Origin: Macrocystis pyrifera
Taxonomy: Eukaryota > Sar > Phaeophyceae > Laminariales > Laminariaceae
Assembly: GCA_031763025.1 (NCBI GenBank)
Contig: JASSKH010000001.1
Location: 5,806,024-5,870,023, forward strand
Direction of reading: 5' to 3'
DNA length: 64,000 bases
In this document: positions 54,481 through 64,000 of the stretch, in pieces
How the letters are laid out: each line of letters starts with the position of its first letter
Numbering within the stretch: position 1 is the first letter of the stretch
Program-made: the position numbers and the translations under genes
The notes under the pieces: generated by a model
What the model saw: only the letters and a program-made list of their open reading frames with translations
The model's database searches: none
What the model was told of the DNA's origin: nothing

Positions 54481-55229
54481 GGTGGGGGTCCTGCCCGCAA
54501 CAGCTGGTCGTTTTGGCGTGAAACTGTTAGGTATAGACTTGTGGGGTGTTGGATGTACGTTGTGACTTCGTGAATGTTTGTGTGTTTGGGTTGGGAAGAG
54601 GCGTACTCTTCCGTGAATGGTGGGGTTACAATTTCGTAGTTAAGTGATATGAGGAGCAGTTCCAGATCGGCAGCGATAATGAGCGTTCGCCGAGGACGCA
54701 AAAATCTCTGGTTCTGTTGTTCGAGGCTACGTGTTTTTGTGAGAGATTGAGAGGTACCTGCTTGTTACAGCCAGTCGGTCTGGCGTGGATTAGTTGGGTA
54801 TTTTTTTGTATGGGGGTTTGCTCTTCCGTGCCTGGTAGTGGGCTAACTTGTTTTGACGATTCGGCTTCCTCGTATGTTTTCACCCGATTTGGGGGACTCA
54901 AATCCCATGGGTATTGACTTTTGACCCGTTCAGAGAACGCAGAGATGGCGGTTCAAGCTTAGGCGTTAGTGTACTGCGCTTATTCACTGTTGAAGAAGTG
55001 TGGTAGGATGACTATAAACCATTGATTATTGGTCAGGCAGTCAAACTCGCAGTGAAAAAGGCGGGGGTGAGGATTTTTATCGGGGATTTCCCTCTGATGG
55101 CCCCTGCGTTTTCTGTTTGTTTTCGCCTATCCCCGAGATCAATATTTTTGTATAGAGCCTTGCGGTTCCTTACCCTTGGTTATAGTCAAAGATTGCTATA
55201 GCATATTGCTCAGTTATTCGCATTATGCT

Positions 55230-55237
55230 AGGGGGGA
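55230..55237 (+). other. Polypurine tract AGGGGGGA
   Basis: Directly abuts the 3' LTR start TGTTATGGG, the place where plus-strand DNA synthesis is primed. Confidence 0.75.
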
Positions 55238-55691
55238 TGTTATGGGTTTAGACCGTTTCAGGAGTTACGACGACTTGCGTTTTTGTATCAGCAGGGGCCG
55301 CGTCATTTACGGCCCCTCCCCCATTTGTGGATTGCCACTCTTTCTCGCTCCTCTTCGGCGGTCCTACGTGTTGCCTCGGTCATCGCTCTCGACCGGAGGC
55401 TCAAAGCAATCAGTTTACCATCTACATACCTGGGAGACCTTCTCCCTAGCGTCAGAAGCACGCTATACCCCTCTGGGACACGTGCGAGCCCACGTCTCGA
55501 CTCGGTTGGATCGTGGCCAGACTTGAGGTTGGTCTTATTATTTGTATATTGTAGGCATGTGTTGTATTCCTGCTCTATCCGGTATCTGAAGCGGACTGTC
55601 AACGGCTGATCCTTCGAATAGGCTCATGCCCGTACTGCTTGCCTCATCCTGACACAAGACCTCATGACCTATACGCTCCCGATCCATATCA
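55238..55691 (+). repeat. 3' LTR of the LARD-like element
   Basis: Same as the 5' LTR except for an 11-bp insertion (TATATTGTAGG-like) near 55548 and a few substitutions. Confidence 0.92.
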
Positions 55692-56005
55692 CCTGTCCAC
55701 AGCAACGAGGGCCTGTACACTGGGCCCGTCCACAGCAGTCCACATGAGGCAGACTGTGCTTGTCGACACCAGACATACTGGGCCCGTCCACAGCAGTCCA
55801 CATGAGGCAGACTGTACCGGTACTGGGCCCGTCCACAGCAGTCCACATGAGGCAGACTGTACCGGTACTGGGTCCGTCCACAGCAGTCCACATGAGGCAG
55901 ACTGTGCCTGTCTGTCGACAGCAGGCGTGCTTGGCCTGTACACTGGGCCTGTCCACAGCAGCTCGCAGGAGGTACACTGGGCCTGTCCACAGAAGACCAC
56001 AGCGG
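55692..56005 (+). repeat. Minisatellite interrupted by the LARD-like element
   Basis: Units built from ACTGGGCCCGTCCACAGCAG and TCCACATGAGGCAGACTGT occur about six times. GGCAGACTGTGCCTG, the same word, also ends the left flank of the element at 49307-49321. Confidence 0.9.
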
Positions 56006-56399
56006 ACATGTTGGCTGATGAGGGGACGGAGAAGCAGGATAGTATCTGCTGTATAGTTGTTGTACATCAATAAGTAGTAGTAGTAGTGGTGGCACTGCTA
56101 GAAGCTCTGTTGGGCACACGTCAGATAATATAGGGTTTCCCCGTGAAAAAAAAAAACGTCGCGAAGATCGTCGTCTGGGGAAAAAAAAGACGTCTCGAGG
56201 TTACGCCGCTTTTAGCCGTTCTAATCGAAGCGTCAAAATTTCCAAATTTTCCAAATTCTTGATCTGGATTTCCTGAAAAATGCGATGGGCATTCTTATCG
56301 AGGGCGGAGTTGTTTTTGTCGTGATCTTCCATATTTTTTTTAAAACGACCCCCACTCCCACACAACACCAGCCGGCACTCTCGTCGTCACAGAGCAAGC

Positions 56400-56703
56400 A
56401 TGAGCCAATCAACCCCAAGGCCACAGAGGAAAACACCTAGGCCATGTAGGTTTATGCAACCTAGCGATAACAGCGATGACAGGGCCACCGCGGGCCCAAG
56501 CCGGGCGGTGATGCCTGGTTTTTCAGGTAGAACCAGCGGGGCGAGTTTGGCGCCAAGCAGTAGAAGTGAACACGACAGCAGTAACAACAGCTACGCAAGA
56601 ACGAGCAACTCGGTAGCATGCCCACCTCTGGGGAAGGAGGAGGAAAAAGTGGGCCAGGATATGCTGTCGGGCGGCGGTGCTGGGAGTGCGGGGAGCTTGG
56701 CCG

Positions 56704-56760
<57 letters not shown>

Positions 56761-56770
56761 CAGCAGCAGC

Positions 56771-56850
<80 letters not shown>

Positions 56851-57065
56851 CAGCAGCAACAGCAGCAGCAGCAACAGCAGTTGGGAGGATCGACGGGCCG
56901 GGAGTAGAGATATACTACGTGGGTTTTTCGATCGCAATCAAGCAACAGCAACAGAAAGGATACTGGTGCACACCGTTACCAGCTTCAAAATCGTTCACTG
57001 CAGCAGCAGTACTCGTCCCATGTCCCGGTTTGCCACGGATAATTGCTCTTGTATTGGCAAGCTAG
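56400..57065 (+). CDS. Ser/Gln-rich open frame containing a CAG tract (unidentified)
   Basis: 221 codons from an ATG at 56400, inside the PIF-like element. The first ~95 residues are polar and Pro/Ser/Arg-rich (QSTPRPQRKTPRPC), then poly-Ser from the CAG tract, then IEIYYVGFSIAIKQQQ-like sequence. PIF/Harbinger elements usually carry a second gene (MYB/SANT-like) beside the transposase, but no such motif is seen. The frame may be by chance. Confidence 0.25.
56703..56882 (+). repeat. (CAG)n tract with TACAG and CAA interruptions
   Basis: About 55 CAG triplets in 180 bases. All six frames are open across it, which explains the many overlapping homopolymer peptides. Confidence 0.97.
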
Positions 57066-57522
57066 ATTTCTGTTGTAAAGCTGCTGCACATGCAGCTGCT
57101 AGAGCAGGTTCATTATTGCTGCTGCTAGCCACGTACGGGTTCTAACGCTGCTGTCGTACGAGTAGAGCTGGGTTCGAGCGACAGCGCGAAGGTTACACAC
57201 AACTCACACACACCCGGTATACAGAAACGGGGTTTCATACCACGTGTACGTGTATCAGGTTTCACGACTTGTAGCTTTGCCGCACAACGTTTCACAGTGT
57301 CAGGTGGCGTGCAAGGTGCTCGTAGTGCGTCCAGATTGTATACAGCACCAGTTGCGGTGCAAGATACCAGAGGCACCCAAACTACTACACACGGAGACTA
57401 TGCTAGATGAAAGTCGACCCAAGACAGCGATAACGACGATAACTGAGAGGTGAGCAAGAAGTGGCGCCAGCGCGCTACAAGGAAAGCACAACACACACAC
57501 GAAACAGTCGTATCACGCTCAC

Positions 57523-57883
57523 GTCCATAGTGCTCGTCTTTTTCAAGGACTGGGCGGAGCAAGTCGGCGAGCTTCGCGAAACTCTCTTCAGGCATCCGAA
57601 AAGTCCTCCGGAAAGCTTTCCGGCGACGGAGGTCTTCCCTCAACTCTGCCCACGAGAGCCGGTACGGCTCATGGATCGGCGATCGTCTCTTGGGAACATG
57701 TGGTGTAGCTCCTGCTGTCATGAACATGCCCAGCACGACGAGAGCAGCAGCGTCGTCGTGCTGGATCGCCTTCAGCATGTTTCTGCGCCTCGCTTCTGGA
57801 AAATTATAGGGGTTGAATCGTTGTCTCGTACGACTCAATGACGAGTCCTCCGGAGACCCGGACCGCTTCCTTCCACCTTCCAT
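57523..57883 (-). pseudogene. N-terminal exon of a PIF/Harbinger (HARBI1-like) transposase
   Basis: 120 codons from ATG 57883 (minus). The block YRLSWAELREDLRRRKAFRR followed by FRMPEESFAKLADLLRPVLE is the helical N-terminal signature of PIF/HARBI1 nucleases. A strong donor GTGAGC follows at 57522 and an acceptor CCTTGTAG at about 57473, but no DDE domain can be read downstream within the element, where the CAG tract lies. Probably a truncated gene. Confidence 0.6.
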
Positions 57884-58143
57884 AATATGTGACCTCCCTG
57901 GCCAACGTCTCAAGCTACCCGCTTGTCCCAGCGTCGAGCGACGGCGCGGGTTGGAACACTGCCTCGAATATCGTGAAAATCGTGAAAGGTGTGATTGGTT
58001 TTCCAAAATTTGGAACGGGAACACTTCGTGATTTTTCAGGGGCTGAAGAATTTCCAAAATTACGACAGAACGCCTCCGTATCTTTATACAGATTTCCAAT
58101 ATTTGGAAAATTTGGAAAAAAAAGACATCGATTAGAACGGCCC

Positions 58144-59190
58144 TTTTTATTATCCGTAAAAATACGAAAATCTGGGAATTTTACCACGACGAAAAAATCT
58201 CACGAGAGGTACTTTTACGGCCTGTTTTTTTTCGTCGTGAGGATGAACAGCTGCGAACAGACCGCACCCAGCCCATCCCCCCCTACTCCATATATATCCC
58301 AACCTTGGCATCCCTCATCTGGGTCGCTGAAAGCAATCCACAGCAGCAGTGTATACCACGACGACAATACCGTTTCAACGTGGGGCCGGCCGGAATCATC
58401 TGCGTCACGTGCGCATACGCACAGCGTACCCTAGCACGAGGAGGGAGGCATGAAACTTTTTTTTTGCCTCACACCACCAAGCTATCTAACCAAGCGCACT
58501 GCCCATTTGGCGAGGCCGTGTCAACGCGAGGCCCTCGCGAAGACCGGCAAAGTCATGCGGCCATATGCGGCGGAGGGCTGGCAGGATGCAGTGTCAACAT
58601 CGTTGACGGCGCCGTGTGCGCTGTGGACTTCTTCTGAAGTTGTTGCTCTGCTGTGCTGCTTGTTCTTGATGCGGCAACGAAGTAGCGGTACCCTGGGCTC
58701 TGGCGCGTGTTACCGCACCACACGTACACCCGCACACAGCACGCCTACGCACGCACTGCACAACGGGCTTCGGTCGCATCGATTGGCACTCTTCGCATGG
58801 CTGCCATAGAGCACAGAGCACACACACACGCAGCGAGCTATGCAACAGCAGCAGCAGCAGCAGCGAGCAGCATCTCGCACGAAGCCGTTGGTGTTCCATT
58901 TTTCGTACTTTTATGTCGTTATTTGTCATTTGTTGCTGTATTCTATTTTCCTAGTGTTTTGTTTCCAGTTCAAACCGAAATGATCGTTTTGGATTCTCGC
59001 AATCACTTCACTTTCAAACCCGATTTTGTTTTGGTTTGGTGAATAGCCTGTGGTTCTCGACCCAACCATAATCGGTTCTTTCGCAAACACTCCGAAAGAG
59101 AATAGTGATATTATTAAAATAATAGGCAAAATAAACCCGAAGCAAGGAACTCCCATCGGGCAAAACCAATGGGGACAATGGGAATGACTA
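58144..59190. other. No supported gene
   Basis: A (CAG)7-like run lies at 58843-58866. Frames such as 58450-58700 have no family motifs. 59145-59190 is the segment shared with 48340-48395. Confidence 0.4.
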
Positions 59191-59270
59191 TTACGGCGGA
59201 CCATAGTAAATGGGTAAAGCTATAGGTTTTCATCTATTCCATAGGTCCTATTAACTATGGACTCCCGAAA
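59191..59270. mobile_element. TTACGGGGG-family MITE, short copy
   Basis: 80 bp from TTACGGCGGACCATAG to CTATGGACTCCCGAAA with TA at both sides. Confidence 0.85.
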
Positions 59271-59272
59271 TA

Positions 59273-60120
59273 GGATAGTCATTCCCGTGGGAATGGCCAA
59301 TGGGAATGACAATCAATATGATATATTCTTGATAATCAGGTTTCCATTCATTCGGGTTTGCATTTATTTGCATTTGGGGGCTCGGGGCACAGAACCAGAC
59401 GCAGAAACAACTTTTTTCACGGTATGTGGGTGACTCCCACAGGGCACGTCTGTACATGCCGGACACGCCGTAGGTCAGACGTCGAACAAGCAGCTTCCAC
59501 TGCGGTGAGCACTGCTGGCTTAGTGTCAAGTCGTTTGTAGTTTCCTTCGTAAACGTTCCCTTCTTGCACACGGCGCAAGATATTGGTGCTCTACCCGAGG
59601 CTTGTCCGTTTTTTAAGAACAAACTGCCCCAGCCTCTGGATCGTTGCGTGAAGTCAATAATGCTCGCGGCGTGCCTTCGTTGCTCTTGGGTCAATCCTCT
59701 TTGGATCGGTATCTATCTCTCGCTGCAGTGCAATCAACGCCCGAGCAGATGCAGCGGGCGGCCTGTTCCACACTCGCAATTGTGGCTCTAAACTCAAAAC
59801 TAAAAAAATGACTCTTGAAGTCCAGCACATGTCCCGGCGGCTCTGAGAGAATGACTGGCCAAGAAGAGACGATTCAAATACCCGGCTGGCATGCAGGTTG
59901 GTCGCTGTTGCTGCGTCGCTATGAGCTCCAGGTGCAAGCTAGTCAGCCCGAGGTCGCGCGGTGCAAGAATTGGATCGGGGCAACGGAGCGGACGCCAGCA
60001 GCACCCATATACGTCCCAGGTGAGGCAGCTCACGGACGGCCCAAGCGAGAGTTGTGGGCGTCGCTCGCATCCTTCCAAAATAGCGCATATATATATGTAC
60101 GTACATGTGCGTACGTAATT
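59273..60120. other. Unassigned stretch with unidentified open frames
   Basis: On the plus strand 59855-60015 reads MTGQEETIQIPGWHAGW and ends at a good donor (CCCAG|GTGAGG at about 60019). On the minus strand 59520-59690 reads SLFLKNGQASGRAPISCAVC. Neither shows a known domain and the two overlap the same area, so no gene is called. Confidence 0.3.
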
Positions 60121-60440
60121 GGTCCGCGTGCCTACTCAATTTCGTGGGTTCAAGTCTCACCGAGTGGATACTCGTACGAGTACGGACTTCTTCATGATGC
60201 ATAAAACTTGATAATTTAGCGGAAAGCGCGAAAGCGTGAGTTATTAACTTTCGATGAAAATCGACGAGCGGGGGGGATGCTGAACCCTATGCGCGATAAA
60301 ATGAAGACACGCACCGGGGGGGGAAAGGGAGAACACTTGTGACCACGGCTGGCTACTCCTGAAGGCAGCTGAGGGTAAAACCTCCTGCAAGTTAAGCTGG
60401 AAAGTGAAAGTATGTGATGATTAATCAAACTAAAAAAAAA
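60121..60440 (+). mobile_element. tRNA-derived SINE, copy 4, head truncated
   Basis: Begins GGTCCGCGTGCC inside the tRNA-like head, has a fine B box (GGGTTCAAGTCTCACC), the family body, and ends in an A9 run. Confidence 0.88.
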
Positions 60441-60472
60441 TGCGACAAGTATCAAGTATCATGTCATCGCAG

Positions 60473-62149
60473 TTCAACCAGAGGCACCAAAGGTGGCGTG
60501 AGGCGACGTAGAGGGTACACGAACCCTGCTCCTGGAAACAGGCTGGTGTTAGCCTTACAAGACCTACTGGATACGCAAGAACGCACTGCATCGATCGAAA
60601 TCAGCGTCACCCGCATCTTATCACGCATGTACATATGTAGCCATTCCTATACCGCGGTATATGGAATGTACTGCACAACGAAATGCACCGTACGTCACTG
60701 TTTTCAGTAGAACGTGTTGCAACATCGTCGCAACGGCTCTGCTGCTGATATGGCTGGCGACGCAGAGGAATTCTTACGCGGAGGCTCAAGAGCAGAACGG
60801 GAGGCTACGGGTACTGAACGCGAACCTACGGAACCAAAACATCGAGCTCGCAAGGGAACTGGTGAGTGCACTCTCAAGTTTCTACGCACCATCTTCTATC
60901 GTTAATAGATGTACTTGAAATACTTATACATGACGCACCGTAGATATATATATATTACATCTGAGTTCATTGTAGCACCTTAGGGTCAACATTGACGACC
61001 AACGGTTTTAGGGTTCCCGGGTGTATTCGTTGTTGTATCGTATCGTACACACACATCTGCGCCCATGCCAGTACCTTATGGCCTAGATTGAGGACCAACG
61101 GTTTTGGGGTTTACGGATTTACTCGTTGTTGTACTGTACCGCATCACACGTGTGATTCGTAAGATAACGGACTCCCTCGGACGATCTTCAGCGCTGTTTT
61201 TTTCTCAAAGAACGGGGAGAGTGTGAACGCCCGAGCGTCACGTCTATGGAAAGAAATCTCGACGAGATCTCTCAACGCCGCCATTGTTGTTCGGGTGCGC
61301 CCTCCTGGTTTTGGCGGAATCTGCCTTGAAATTCGTCCTAGGGTGTGTGTGGTATCTCACCACCCTACTTAGTGTGATAAAGGTAAACCCCCAACATGTG
61401 CCGATACATATACTACAAGTATTGAGTGGGGACATTGTTTGCATCGAGATAGGCTGCCATTGTATGCTATCGTGTTTCTTGCGTTGTAGCCTCTGACTTC
61501 GCGGTCATAATGTATTCCGCAGGCGATACCCCTCCAGCAGCTGTTGGCTCAAACACTCAGGTACCCCAGATATTAAGCAGTACGAGCATAATATATATAT
61601 GTGTATAGCCCATACCGTGTACGAGGCATGTGGTGGCTTGACTTAAAAAACCGTCATTCGGCTGTCCGTATTATTACTACATGATGGACAACGCCTGTGC
61701 GGCGTAGAACGAAACCAAGTCTATGCTACGGCTCTCGCGGCAGAAGGAGCGTGAAACAGAAAGAAGACTTATTCAGCAGGGAGCGTCGGCTCGAGGTCGT
61801 CGGGGGGCAATCACGCGCTCCTTTTCCACGGATGACGCGCGTCCGAGACTCGCAGCAGAGCAGACTCCGCCCAGAGAACGGCGAGTATGCAGACTCTAAT
61901 TGTGCACGAGGGTTGCCTTACGGCTACATATTTGCGAAGCAGATCCTGACTTTTATCGCGCTTACTAAACGAAGGGCAACAGATAGATCAACTCACACCG
62001 ACTACCGGCTTAAACAGTTTGCGCGGGGAATTGCTTGGAGGGTCGTACAGATGTTTGTCGCAAGTTAAAGGTACTCCCTCTAGCGGATTGTCTGGCCGTG
62101 TTTGCGCGTTTGCATTGTTATCGTGTTAAATACAACAACAGTAGTAGTG

Positions 62150-62210
<61 letters not shown>

Positions 62211-63854
62211 CGGTGCCGGTATCGATGTCATGAATTGCAGTGTTGGAACTTGGGCTACTGCTGCACCATCGGTAGATGTGGACGTAGGGTGGCGTGATTG
62301 GTCCTCGTTTCTTCCGCTCTCTTCCACTCGTGCGATGCTAGGTGACGTCTCCGCCGGGAACCAAGGCGTGAGCCTTTTAAGGTAAACTGCAGTTCTGTTT
62401 TGGGGACAAAACACCTTGAGTTTGAGTACTTATAGTTTGTCCCCAAAACGGGACTACAGTTTGCCCTACAAGGGTCAACTCTCTTAGAACAGCCTCTCGT
62501 GGTGGGCACAAAACACTTGGAATTACAGTCAGATGTAGGTACTGTATATGCACTGCACTACTAAAAGGGTTAAGGTACGAGATGCACCACACCATACCAC
62601 CGCCTCTATTAATAGGAATTTAACTCCCTGTACAGCAGTGGTCAGGCAACATGGCACGCTAGGAGAAAGTACAACCCCCCCCCCCCCCCCCCCCGTCGTG
62701 CTCCGTCTCGAAAGGGATGCGTGGTCAATGGTCAAATGACTAAGGCAAGCAACAAGTGAGTACGCCCCCCCCCCATCGCAAAAGCTAGGACATCTGCCTT
62801 TTCAAGTGTGGGCTTTGATTTTCCCCCCCCCCGAAAACATTGTATGTTACCTTACCCCCACACTTAGGACAACTCCAAAGCAAGTCCCTGCACGTCAAGA
62901 ATGGTTACCCCCGATCCGATAGTGTCGGTAGTAGATATTGCCAGCAGTAGAGTCTCGCCTGCCGCAACACTGTGCCAGTAAAATAATAACCTCTAGGGTC
63001 TTACAGCGAGCGCCTGATACATCAAGCTTGGTTTCTCATGATGCTCCTTGAAGTTGCACTACAAATAGCGTGCGTCTACAGAGTAGTGATGTAATGCAGG
63101 TAGTGGTTGTTCATACCACAAATGATGTACCAACAGAAAGAAATGTTGGAATGAGAACGGTAAGCGACTGCCGCAAGTAAGTCCGGTTGCCCATGAGTTC
63201 AACGCGCAAGCGTGCTTTGGAATCTCGTGTTGGTAATGCACAGGGGCGAAACGCAAGGGGGTGTGCTTCTCGTGTGGGTGTCAGCAAAGAACATCATGGG
63301 ACCGAGGTCAGCCAGAGCCGCCAAAGCCGGGGCGTCAGCAGCTCATGTCACGGCGCGGACAGTCGAGGTCTCGATGTCGAAAACGCAGAGCACCCTCCAT
63401 TGGGTAAGTGACGGCGCAAGCGTATGCGTTGCCGTCTCTGGCCAGGAGGCAGAAAAGGTAGTCAACTACCGTACGCCCTTGCTGCGGCAGGCCGATCGAG
63501 ACGCCCACCCACGATGGCATGTCCGTAGTACTATCGCTACTACTCTTCGCTATTCAATACTGCAACGACTACTACCACTACTACTACTGTACTGCTACGA
63601 CAGTAGTACTACTGCCCCTGCTACTACTACCGTTACTGTAGTACTACTGAAACTACTACGGTGCTTCTCTCCTACTTGTAAATATTGCCATACCTACTGC
63701 AAAATCTACCTGATATCGTTAGTTGTTTATCTTGGTTCTTGAAACAGTCCAACAGTTTCGGCTTGGAAAATCCGCTTCAAGAGCTGTGATTCTAAGTGGG
63801 CCACGCAATTGCGATGTTCACTTCTCACATGTACAACATACTTGCGCATTTCAC
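60473..63854 (+). CDS. Possible multi-exon gene: membrane segment plus coiled coil (unidentified)
   Basis: Five phase-consistent exon candidates with GT-AG borders: 60473-60628, 60708-60861, 61708-61884, 63244-63403 and 63748-63854. Exon 2 has a hydrophobic run (CCNIVATALLLIWLATQ) followed by RLRVLNANLRNQNIELAREL. Exon 3 continues as a charged helix (LRLSRQKERETERRLIQQ), so a transmembrane segment plus coiled coil is likely if the model is right. Strong donors are GTGAGT (60862) and GTAAGT (63404). No start codon is in the first candidate exon, and a SINE lies just upstream, so the 5' end is missing. Alternative frames in exons 4 and 5 are also open. Family not recognised. Confidence 0.35.
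62137..62208 (+). repeat. (AGT)n microsatellite
   Basis: About 20 AGT triplets with few interruptions. Confidence 0.95.
62384..62463. mobile_element. Short palindromic element, copy 2
   Basis: AACTGCAGTTCTGTTTTGGG and CCCAAAACGGGACTACAGTT pair end to end. Related to 27283-27352. Confidence 0.7.
62660..62775 (+). repeat. C-run-bearing repeat shared with 16240-16350
   Basis: A C-run (~22) then CTCGAAAGGGATGCGTGG and GACTAAGGCAAGCAACAA, followed by a second C-run, in the same order as at 16 kb. Confidence 0.85.
63530..63665 (+). repeat. Degenerate (CTA/GTA)n tract
   Basis: Interspersed CTACTACTAC and GTAGTACTAC words; self-complementary overall. Confidence 0.85.
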
Positions 63855-64000
63855 GTGAGGTGCGACGCTTGCTAATCCAGGCCGTTCAACCCACCCTCAA
63901 ACAGGAGCACCCCAGGATTGGCTTGGAAGCATATCGCGCGCCCGTCCTGTTGCTGTTTCCCCTGTCTCCCAGCCTCCGGGCTCGCCGGACGCAAAAGAGG
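63749..64000 (+). CDS. Alternative open frame to the right edge (partial)
   Basis: Using the same acceptor (GAAACAG, 63747), another frame stays open to base 64000: PTVSAWKIRFKSCDSKWATQ, then REVRRLLIQAVQPTLKQE. It competes with exon 5 of the model above, which ends at a GTGAGG donor and could resume after a 50-nt intron at 63905. No family recognised. Confidence 0.3.

Larger units (their letters stand above)
49322..55691 (+). mobile_element. Large non-coding LTR retrotransposon (LARD-like), complete
   Basis: LTRs of 443 bp (49322-49764) and 454 bp (55238-55691) begin TGTTATGGG and end in CA. They differ mainly by an 11-bp insertion and very few substitutions. TSD is CCTG. A PBS starts at 49765 and a polypurine tract ends at 55237. 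The 5.5 kb interior has no Gag, RT, integrase or protease motif in any frame, so the element must depend on another element's enzymes. Near-identical LTRs mean recent insertion. Confidence 0.9.
56214..58143. mobile_element. PIF/Harbinger-like element with truncated transposase
   Basis: Inverted termini GCCGTTCTAATCGA (56215) and TCGATTAGAACGGC (ending ~58141) are followed inwards by AAATTTCCAAATTTTCC and its complement. The terminus resembles that of the 48.5 kb element (GGGCC-purine-TTC-pyrimidine-TAA). Possible TTT duplication at 56211 and 58144, not certain. Confidence 0.65.

Noticed and set aside
56461..56951. Poly-Leu, poly-Cys and poly-Ala minus-strand frames
   Set aside because: All are translations of the CAG tract on the opposite strand.

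Overview
The window reads as a repeat-dense piece of a eukaryotic nuclear genome. Genes are split by long GT-AG introns, there is no bacterial gene packing, and most of the sequence is transposon debris, microsatellites, minisatellites and homopolymer runs. The one clear host gene is a secretory-pathway carbohydrate sulfotransferase. Together with TTAGGG-like hexamers and the type of Ty3/gypsy elements present, this suggests a stramenopile, probably a brown macroalga with sulfated cell-wall polysaccharides. The taxonomic call is inference; no rRNA or organelle marker is present. Layout, left half: 1-7.9 kb is the 3' part of a decayed Ty3/gypsy element (copy A). It carries gag tail, a NADAR (YbiA-like) domain, aspartic protease, reverse transcriptase, RNase H, a linker with four 42-residue repeats, integrase, chromodomain-like and SH3/Tudor-like modules, and an LTR-like tail. 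Two further 3' fragments (9.4-11.1 kb and 11.1-13.1 kb) and an inverted deletion derivative (13.5-14.0 kb) follow. From 14 to 23 kb there are dispersed repeats, tandem duplications, a telomere-like patch and microsatellites, with one doubtful exon at 20.6-20.9 kb. Middle: 23.2-47.6 kb is a single minus-strand gene. Six exons join with matching phases into a 423-residue sulfotransferase (start 47552, stop 23238). Its introns hold most of the repeats, and intron 1 (16.6 kb) contains a 5.4 kb giant inverted repeat, LINE fragments, three tRNA-derived SINEs and foldback elements. Long C-runs on the gene's sense strand lie a few tens of bases upstream of three of its five acceptors. Right half: a 755 bp PIF/Harbinger-type non-autonomous element (48484-49238) has its empty site preserved elsewhere in the window. 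Next is a 6.4 kb LTR element with near-identical LTRs, clean PBS, PPT and TSD but no recognisable coding capacity (49322-55691), sitting in a minisatellite. A PIF-type TIR element with a truncated transposase and a large CAG tract follows (56214-58143). The last 3.5 kb may hold a plus-strand gene with a membrane segment and coiled coil that runs off the right edge. How it fits together: the only gene whose job can be named modifies polysaccharides in the Golgi lumen. The rest is mobile DNA whose nesting order can partly be read from empty sites inside the window.
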